The notes under the pieces were generated by a model that worked only from the letters and a program-made list of their open reading frames with translations, was not told the DNA's origin and searched no databases. Positions 56,641 to 64,000 of a stretch of 64,000 nucleotides of DNA are shown here, in pieces. Every line of letters begins with the position of its first letter. Within the stretch, counting starts at the first letter, position 1. The position numbers and the translations under genes were made by a program. The DNA comes from Ilex aquifolium (taxonomy: Eukaryota > Streptophyta > Magnoliopsida > Aquifoliales > Aquifoliaceae): positions 37,645,744 to 37,709,743 of the forward strand of contig OX637393.1 in assembly GCA_951799425.1 (NCBI GenBank). The letters are read 5' to 3'.

Positions 56641-57865
56641 GTAACTGTGAACAAACAAACAAACAAACAAACAAACAAACAAAAGTAATTTAAGGCAAAA
56701 GGACCAAGAAAGCACAGTAAGAGCCATGGTTCTAAATAACGGTAATGGTGTAACAGACACGGGGTGAAACAGGCGTTACGTAACGGTAATGAAAACTGGA
56801 TGCGTGAATTTTTTTTTTTCAACTCACAACCTCCCATAAAACATAAATATTTACATGTTTCAACTTAAAATCAAGCAAATATGAGTGTTCAATGATTTTT
56901 AGTGCATTTTATTGTATCATAAACATGATAATAAAATATTATAAATATTAATAATATTTCTTAAGTTACTATGCAGTGACATCAGTGACCTTTCCATTAG
57001 CAAAAATTGAACAAATGAAATGCACTATTACAAATGTAACAATTTGTTAAATGAAACATATTGATAGAACCAAAATGATTTTTAGAATTGTACAATACAA
57101 TAAAAAAGAGAAAGCAATAACATTACCTTTCAATAATCTCACCACCAAAAAGAAGAACGTGGAGGATCCAAACATTGAGATTGTGATGAATCTTGGTTAC
57201 TTCCACTATCATCATTTCATCCCGTGGGCAACATAAAAGTAAATGTTCCAAATTCAACTCCATCTTACTATGGTTGCTCTTCATATATATGCAATGTCAA
57301 ATAATTGTTAGGGTTGAAAGGCCCTGAAGAATCATTTTGGGGATGTAAAGGTGGAGGGTATTGTTGAGGGTCTATAATTTCCAGTTGGATAGTCTGATGA
57401 GTGGTAGTTTTCATTACCACTATCATATGATGAATCACTAAGCGTGCACTCAAACTCTGCATAACACTAGACGAGGAATCTTCATCTTCATACCAATTTC
57501 TCCTATTTCTACTTGATTTTTTCCATGCCGTGATTGTTGACCATAAGCTTCTGGATAAAACTCTAACCGCACTAAGTCCATGATCCCCGCGAAACGGTGA
57601 ATCATGTCCATGACCACTAGTATCACCCTGAGCTAGAAGGCTACCATCACGATTATCACCATAAAATCCACTTAGACTAACAACCCGATGACCCCCATCA
57701 TCCATCACCACCACCACCACCACCACCACCACCATCTTCATCATCATCATTGCCACTACACCACCATTATCGCTTTCAGTAGGAGCAGGACTAGAATCAG
57801 AGCCTTGTTGTCATGTGACTCAGAAAGAGGTATGTATTCATTATCATCATCTTCACCAAAAGAAT
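56641..57865. other. non-coding part of the hAT remnant region with microsatellites
   Basis: A (CAAA)n run lies at about 56651-56681 and an (ACC)n run at about 57702-57733. The phrase agagccatggttctaaataacgg at about 56720 may be the left end of the hAT element. Long open stretches over the (ACC)n run are repeat artefacts. Confidence 0.5.
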
Positions 57866-59355
57866 TCATCCAAGAGCGGGTTTCTTATCCAAGGGCATCA
57901 ATGGTTCTTCCCTTTCTTCTAACCATGGATTTAGAGGATCATCTTCATGAAATATGTAATCCAAATTGATAGAATTAAAGCTATTCTCAATCTCTTGCTG
58001 GTTCTTTCGCACAGTATGCCTAATTTTCAATTTCATGTTATAGTGAATGAAAACAAGTTTTTGAAGTTTAACATATTTCAATCTTTTTCTCGTCTTGGTG
58101 TGAATAAGACTCCATGTGCTCCAATTACGCTCACAACCAGAAGACGAAGTAGTCTGACTTAGCACCTTAACTGCTATACTTTGAAGCTCATTAGCACATG
58201 AGTCATAAATAATCCACCATTCAACTCCATAAAATAAATTTTGATGAATTCACAAATGAATAAATATACATTGACTACATATTATAAATTGTAACTAAAT
58301 TTACTAGGATTTGTTTTGCTAACTACTATTTGGGCAATATTTGATCCACATGTTTCTGCTTTATCTTGAAACATAAATATCTACATACATTATAATTGTG
58401 AAGTAACATGAATTAGATAACATGACATGCAAATAATAAATAAAATTGTAAGTAAACAAGCACTGCATACCTGATTTATTGTCTTAATCTGACATTCAAT
58501 GTTCAGTTCCAATCTTTGTATTACTTTTTGAGTTCCGTCCATTATTTCTCTGAACGTCTCCCTAGAGCTGGTAGTATATACTAGAATTGTGGATTCAAGA
58601 AGTAACCTACTCATATAGAAATATTAATTTTTAGTTCGTTATGACTACTTATTTATCCACACATATAACATATAAATTTCATACAAGTAATAAAAGACAT
58701 AACTTTGTAGTCCATACTTACCAATAGCATGCAAATCATGACATAACTGAACAGACCACCGACGATCAATAATCTTTCAATAGTCAGCCCAATATCAAGA
58801 ATTTATTTTAATAGCCAACTTTGATCGATCCATTGCTTCATATATAAAACTCATTTTAGGTTTCTCATCTCCATCCACTAACCTTGACACCCTAACCAAT
58901 GGCCTTTGAATATTCAGAATTTCATTACCTCTCTTCCAAAAGTCTTTGCCCATAATCAAAATTTTCACATCACTAGGAGGACCGACTTTCCAAAACTAGT
59001 CTCCTTATAGTCATCAGAAGTGAACAAAGCCTTTAGGTTATCTTTATGTCTAATAATGCTCTCAAGTGCAATAAAATTTGTGGCAAATCTGGTAATTGAA
59101 GGGCATAACAATTCTTTACCATCTGTAAATTTTTCATCAAATGGCGTACCCTTGGATAATTATAAATGAAGCTTGTGATTGACTTTGCATCATCTAGGAC
59201 ATTTGCAATAGATTTTCTTTTTGAAATGTCTTCTAGTATAAGATCAATACAATGTGCTGCACGTCGTCCAATACAAACATGGTCTTTTCTCCATCAACTT
59301 CTTTCCAGCAACCTTAAGAGCTGTTCCATTGTCAGTCACTATCTGGACAACATAG
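57866..59355 (-). pseudogene. hAT transposase remnant (DUF659 and hAT dimerisation domains)
   Basis: Reading right to left: a DUF659-like core at about 59350-59000 (DNG then KELLCPSITRFATNFIALES and IIRHKDNLKALFTSDDYKET), a middle at 58960-58830 (ILNIQRPLVRVSRLVDGDEK, SFIYEAMDRSKLAIK), a stretch at 58580-58470 (RETFREIMDGTQKVIQRLE) ending at a GT donor, and the C-terminal dimerisation motif at 58165-58050 (SQTTSSSGCERNWSTWSLIH). Several stops and shifts are present and the N-terminal zinc-finger part is absent. Confidence 0.85.
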
Positions 59356-59551
59356 GCTGAGGTAAAGGTGTACCAGAGTTCCAGAAGCTCTCAAAGACAA
59401 CCAACGAAGAAGAATGAGGACTCTTGTATATATATATTGGGCCCACAACGGCTCTTTGGCAGTTGCGTACATGAAGCAAGTGATTCCAACCCTAATGGGC
59501 AAGTGTAATTGATGCATAGAGTGTCTTCCATTGGTCTGAGCTAAGGGCAAC

Positions 59552-59893
59552 TGATGGAGATAAAACTAACCCGAGGTGATCACGTGAGTGGCTGGGCACG
59601 TGGGAGCACGTGAGCGGCCAGTCACGTAACATGGACAGACATGATGCGAACACGTGAGTCAGATCCAGTGCAATACCCTCTAGGATCCAAACAACCCACT
59701 CGCCCACGTCCCACCATAATAGTTCAAACCTGTTTAGATATTCTAGGTTGGAGGTTCCAAATTCCTTACCGCTCTATTCAAACAACAGTTGAAGGTCTCA
59801 ACAGTAACAAGAGCTCACCTATAAAATAGAAAAGTTAGCTACGAGTCAAGAAAGTAATTCAACCCAGCTTAAATTCAGATAATCCTCTACAAT
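59552..59893 (+). repeat. old Tat 3' LTR, truncated
   Basis: It matches 49857-50195. CACGTG or CACGTA sites at 59581, 59597, 59607, 59623 and 59651 have the same 16, 10, 16 and 28 bp steps as in the 5' LTR. The last 130 bp are missing and repeat X follows directly. Confidence 0.82.
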
Positions 59894-60007
59894 CCAAATT
59901 TGAACACGAAATAGCTCCAATCAAGTCTGACAGTGACAGAGATTTTGGTCTCTATCACGTCACCACCCAAAATACGGATTCTTTGTGGTGGGTGTTCAAT
60001 TGAGTGA

Positions 60008-60916
60008 CGCACATAAAGACTGTATTACTTCCCAATTCCCATACATATCACCTTTGGATAAAAATAGGATAATTATATTTAGACCCCATAAGATTTGTCA
60101 TGTACTAGAAAGGTCAAAAAACCTCTCGAATTTCAATTTTATTCAAATTATTCGAGTGAATATTTAATACCGATGCAATATGACGTTATCATTAATATAT
60201 GTTATCGCTAGTCAATTGTCAAACAACCATATAAATCTAGTAAACCTCGTTATTTAAATAAACATCACGGTCACTTAGGATCACATGATGTGTAGTGAGA
60301 GTGGATATACAACCTAACAGTGATATAAAATCTTTACTGATACATAATATTATTAATCAATTATAATCACTAAATCGCTAAATGAGTCAGGATAACATTA
60401 AGTTCCCAATTTTGAAATAAGTGGGATTCGTCTGATTGAACAACAGATCTTTGTGGATCTATCCATAATCATCCCCCAAAAAATAGTTGAGTCAAAGTCT
60501 AAAACGTCGGTGTATCACTTATTAAAACATGAAGCTTCTAATTATATTTTAGTCAAAGACACAAGCTACCATCAATGAATTATAAATTATGGTATAGACC
60601 TCTATATTATATTATATATATATATAACTTCACCAGCAAAAATTGAGTATGATTACTCTGCCACGGGACCATACTGAAAGGTGTAATATTTTTTAAGATT
60701 AAATTATATTTTTTTTCTGAATATAAGTTACAACTTTAAATTAAATGATTATCCATAGAATATTATGATCGATCATGAAAGTTACAATTTGTAGAGGTCA
60801 AATTATATATTTTAAAGGTGAAATTATAATATAATTGACTGAGATTATTTATGATCGATAATGAAATGTGGATACTATAATTGGTTATCATAATGCTATC
60901 AGCCAAAATTCTATTA
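60008..60916. other. AT-rich non-coding interval
   Basis: Nothing recognisable apart from a short (TA)n run at about 60613-60627. Confidence 0.5.
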
Positions 60917-61150
60917 AACTCCAAGGGGTGGCTCAAGTAGTAGTAGAGGCGAGCTGTAAATTCAGACGTCCTCAGTTTGAATCTTGACAATTATTTGGGG
61001 TCAGGTTAGGTGGAATTTATTTCTCATGAATACTCTAGTCCCAATGTGAATGATCTACTTTTGATTGAACTACAGAGGAGATTAATCGAGATACACATAA
61101 ACTGGTCTAGACACGTCTTACCGTTAAAATTAAAAAAAAAGGAAAAAAAA
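60917..61150 (+). mobile_element. tRNA-derived SINE, copy 2
   Basis: Box A-like TGGCTCAAGTAG at 60928, GGCGAGCTGTAAATTCAGAC, box B-like AGTTTGAATC at about 60973, and an A-rich tail at 61131-61149. It is the same family as 22118-22332, in the opposite orientation. Confidence 0.7.
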
Positions 61151-62139
61151 TTTCCATTAGGGATCATGGTCCAAAAACAATTGGTTCTGCATTTTGTGCA
61201 CCATTTAGCAACAAAATACCGGGAAAATGGGTTCTATGGCGTCAGGTCAAACCTATTTACAGTCTACTGTGGCTGTTAGTGTGGATACGATGCAGACAAA
61301 CACTGCATTCCTTCCAATACATTCACTTTTACATAAAGAACAGGGAGTAATTATACCTAGATCCCCTGGGTTTTTTCACATAATCAAATGGATCCCTGCT
61401 TGTAGGAAAAATAGGTGTTTGGAAATAGCTAGCTCCATGTTGTTACACTGCATTACCGTCAACTTAGAATTAGATATGTTTGACAAGAAGTTTGGTTTTA
61501 TTATGTACGAGTAGGGCTCTTGCCTCTCAGCCCGCGCTTGTCTTTTTTGTATCCGGTTTTTCAATTGTACTATATTAAAATTTATTCAATTTATAACTCA
61601 TTTATAATTGTATATAATTAGATTTATGTTATGTCGAGTTTGTATTTCGTATAAGCCGTATATACATAGTATTTAGTGGGTTCGCATAAATCCATTTATT
61701 TGACTGGCTTAATAAGTCTCATTGGTTATCATCTGAACCCGCTAAAGTTAAACTCACGCACAATAACTTCGTATCGATGTCGTGTCAGATTCACGGATTT
61801 TAGAATTTCCAGGTCTATATAAGAAATTAGGGAAGTTCTTAAGGGATAAATTGGATAGTTTAGTAACAATTTTTTTAATTTTTAATCGTTTCTGTTTGTC
61901 TTTTGAAACATTGTGGTGAAGTCTTTTTATTACTTCCATAGTTTTGAATCCAAAACATTATTAATAGGGGTTACAGTATCATTTCGCAAATAAGAGGGGT
62001 TTGTATGAGTAAGAGACATATCTCACTGGATATAAACATAATTATCCCAAAAAAAAAAAAAATACTTGAGTCAAATTGAAAAAATTGCTAGTTACCAATG
62101 CAAATTATTTTTCTAGTGAACTAATCACCGCATGCCATT
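61151..62139. other. non-coding; contains second copy of a dispersed repeat
   Basis: About 61181-61450 is related to 18421-18700. No gene was seen. Confidence 0.45.
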
Positions 62140-62271
62140 TAGGGGTGATAATCGAGTTGAATTCAAGTCTAATTCAAGTCTAATTTAAACATAAACGAGC
62201 TAGCTCATTTGACTATTTACACATAAACGAATCTAAAAAAATGTTCAAACTTGGCTTGTTTAACAGCCCTA
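62140..62271. mobile_element. 132-bp hAT-type MITE (copy B)
   Basis: Starts TAGGGGTGATAATCGAG and ends AACAGCCCTA, with a perfect 8-bp duplication ATGCCATT (62132-62139 and 62272-62279). It is the reverse-oriented sister of 20444-20575, of identical length. Confidence 0.92.
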
Positions 62272-63145
62272 ATGCCATTCAAGAACTAATACGTAGGGCC
62301 GGCTCAATGGCTAGAAGCTGCCACTTAGGGTCCTGAACTTTTTAGGAGTGCAATTTTTAAGAGGTATAATTATTTTTAGAATCCTGAATAAAAATTTTAG
62401 ATTAATATTTAATTTAATTTTATTTTATTTTTAGTGTCCCGAATAAAATATTTAAACACAAGATCCATTAAACTTGATTTTATACTTATATCCCGAATAA
62501 AATTGTTAAACCTAGGTTCAAATAAGGCCACTTTTATTTTTAGGGACTAAAAAACATTGGGACGTCGATGCAATGAAGTCCAATTTGGTTTTTAAAGCCT
62601 CAAATAAAATTTGCATATTCAAGTTCAATCAAACCGATATTTTTTGGGGGCCGAAAAATTAATAGGAAATATTTTCTAACTAGGTTCAATTATGTCAAAT
62701 TTTATTGTTGGGACCCCTACACTAGTGTGATACTTTTAGTCAAAAAATCATAGTTAAATTTGTTAATGACAATAAAAAATTTATATCTATATCTATATTT
62801 ATATCTATATCTATATTACTAATAAAAGTACCTTAGATGAAAAACTTTTGAATTCCTCTTCTACCCTTAAACAAAATTATAAGGACAATTATACCTCACA
62901 CTAATAATTTCATTTAAAACTTTTGAGTTTCTATTTTGTCCTTAAATAAATATATGAAAACTTATGACTTAAATTATAAAAATTTGACCTTGTGTATACC
63001 CTTAAAGAAACCTACAAATTCAATGATTACCAATACACAATTCATAAAAGTCACTAATATAAAAAAAATATTTTCTAATTTTATCCTAGCATAATTTAAT
63101 AAAGTCTATATTATAATTTTATAACTGTGATTTAACAATAATATA
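62272..63145. other. AT-rich non-coding interval
   Basis: A GGGCCGGCTC motif at about 62298 resembles a MITE end (compare 285). A TATCTATATC microsatellite-like stretch is at 62782-62816. No gene was seen. Confidence 0.45.
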
Positions 63146-63985
63146 TGATGATGCACAAAGGTGTCTTTGTGCGAGATCAACAGTCAAGTATGAGTAATGA
63201 TGTAATTAATGAATAACAAACAATCAATCAATGGCAATCAGGGAATTGAGACAATAAACAACAAATCAACGCGAGGGATTATAGTGGTTCGGTCTCGGAT
63301 GACCTACGTCCACTCTCTGGAATGGCAGCGATGGCCGGTGTTCTTTATTAATGAACAATTATCACCGGACGGTGAATCTCGGAGTTACAATGCTTCTAGA
63401 AGGAGAGCAGTGTGTATGAGGGTAAGTGTAAGGGTTTCAAGGCGTGTCCTTCATATGGAGAGGACTTACATTATATAGGTTAGGAGAGGCGGTCGCTATA
63501 ATTTAGCAAGTACAATTATGGTAGGATTCTACCAATTTGGAAGGTTCTATTTAGGTAGGACTCGATCTCCTCAATCTTCATCCCGGTATTCTCTCCCTCG
63601 TGCTCCTATTCAGTCGGAGGCGGTCCTGAGTTGGACTGGGCCCTTCCCTGATCTTGAGATTGGACCCGGAGTTCATTTGGGCTCGTACTGAAGCGAAGCA
63701 GGACGAACCAGGGGAGCCCTGCACTGGGCGGCGCCCAAGGGGGACCAGGTGGGCGGCGCCCACTTGGAGCAAGGTGGGCGGCGCCCATTTGGGCTTAGGT
63801 GGGCGGCGCCCACTTTGGTCCTCGGTGTGCTGGCACTTGCCTCCTAGTGCTTTGGTGTATTGGGCTTCCTTCTAGAAGCTTAGGCATCCTTCTAGATGGG
63901 TTGACCCAGCCTTGATTTGGGAGTCTCTTGGGCTTCCTCGGTTCACTTGAGTTGGGCTTTGGCCCAGTGGAATTCGGACTCGTCA
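63146..63985 (-). repeat. 3' LTR of a gypsy element that continues beyond the window
   Basis: TGATGATGCAC...GGACTCGTCA in plus reading, 840 bp. Its layout (gtggttcggtctcgg, ccactctctggaatgg, gttacaatgc) parallels the Tat LTRs. On the minus strand, U3 carries four TGGGCGGCGCCCA-type palindromes followed by a TATATAA-like motif at about 63470. The rest of the element lies to the right of 64000. Confidence 0.75.
63725..63812. promoter_or_regulatory. four 13-bp palindromes at exact 25-bp spacing
   Basis: TGGGCGGCGCCCA starts at 63725, 63750, 63775 and 63800. All four copies are perfect inverted repeats about a single central G, while the 12-bp spacers differ except for a shared AGG end. The position in U3 suggests a promoter element; the role is inferred. 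Confidence 0.6.
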
Positions 63986-64000
63986 TTTGCCCCCCATGTC
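63986..64000 (-). promoter_or_regulatory. polypurine tract of the window-end gypsy element
   Basis: The minus strand reads GACATGGGGGGCAAA directly before the LTR start, as in the Tat element at 30165. It is cut by the window edge. Confidence 0.65.

Larger units (their letters stand above)
49857..59893 (+). mobile_element. decayed Tat-type gypsy element with later insertions
   Basis: The 5' LTR 49857-50323 and a truncated 3' LTR 59552-59893 share about 320 bp of alignable sequence, including the G-box cluster. Between them are broken gag, protease, RT and the integrase C-terminus, a 62-bp tandem repeat, a 1704-bp solo LTR and a hAT transposase remnant. A PPT-like aagggcaac precedes the 3' LTR. 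The two halves of repeat X flank the whole block, as expected if the element inserted into X and lost its right end. Confidence 0.85.

Noticed and set aside
57268-57756. Open frame with a run of Val and Met residues, and the His-rich frame opposite
   Set aside because: Both are produced by the (ACC)n and ATC-rich microsatellite at about 57700-57750.

Overview
The window is nuclear DNA from a flowering plant, probably a eudicot (inferred). The evidence is Athila-type and Tat-type Ty3/gypsy elements, a Ty1/copia element with a tRNA-Met primer site, tRNA-derived SINEs, many hAT MITEs, and one multi-exon flavin monooxygenase gene with plant-like GT-AG introns. No rRNA, tRNA, organellar or bacterial sequence was seen. 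Nearly all recognisable coding capacity belongs to mobile elements, and several are nested.

Layout. 1-1735 is AT-rich non-coding DNA. 1736-17919 is a decayed copia element (minus strand) split by an 11.5-kb Athila-like element (5834-17349, plus strand, TSD GTCCC, LTRs about 98% identical). The Athila-like element has one gag-pol frame broken by a single stop near its end, then a second gene (13329-14414) with what looks like its own promoter. 17925-22577 holds two hAT MITEs, a LINE remnant split by a 132-bp MITE, and a SINE. 22578-27198 is the only host gene, a five-exon FMO of 532 aa, with an LTR-like insert in intron 4. 27471-28200 is a tandem repeat.

29452-43668 is a 14.2-kb, apparently intact and young Tat-lineage element (minus strand, TSD AGAAG, two 713-bp LTRs with about 5 differences). 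It lies inside an older LTR. Besides a 1823-codon gag-pol it carries, on the opposite strand, two related intron-containing genes (30814-33430 and 34685-35782) and an 18-copy array of a 54-bp unit made of two perfect hairpins. 43978-49856 holds a SINE with target duplications, a 665-bp tandem duplication and MITEs. 49857-59893 is a badly decayed Tat-type element holding a solo LTR (TSD GTAAC) and a hAT transposase remnant. 59894-63145 is non-coding with a SINE and a second 132-bp MITE. 63146-64000 is the 3' LTR and polypurine tract of a further minus-strand gypsy element that runs out of the window.

The most interesting pattern is that four different LTR families here each carry, in the upstream part of the LTR, a cluster of a family-specific palindrome at short regular spacing: GCGTCCGGACGC-type sites in 23-bp pairs (Athila-like), GAGCTC every 20-22 bp (young Tat), CACGTG at 10/16-bp steps (old Tat), and TGGGCGGCGCCCA exactly every 25 bp (window-end LTR). 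In the Athila-like element the cluster is repeated internally, just upstream of a TATA box and the second gene, which suggests a duplicated promoter module. All placements were made by reading the sequence; family names are by motif recognition, not database search.
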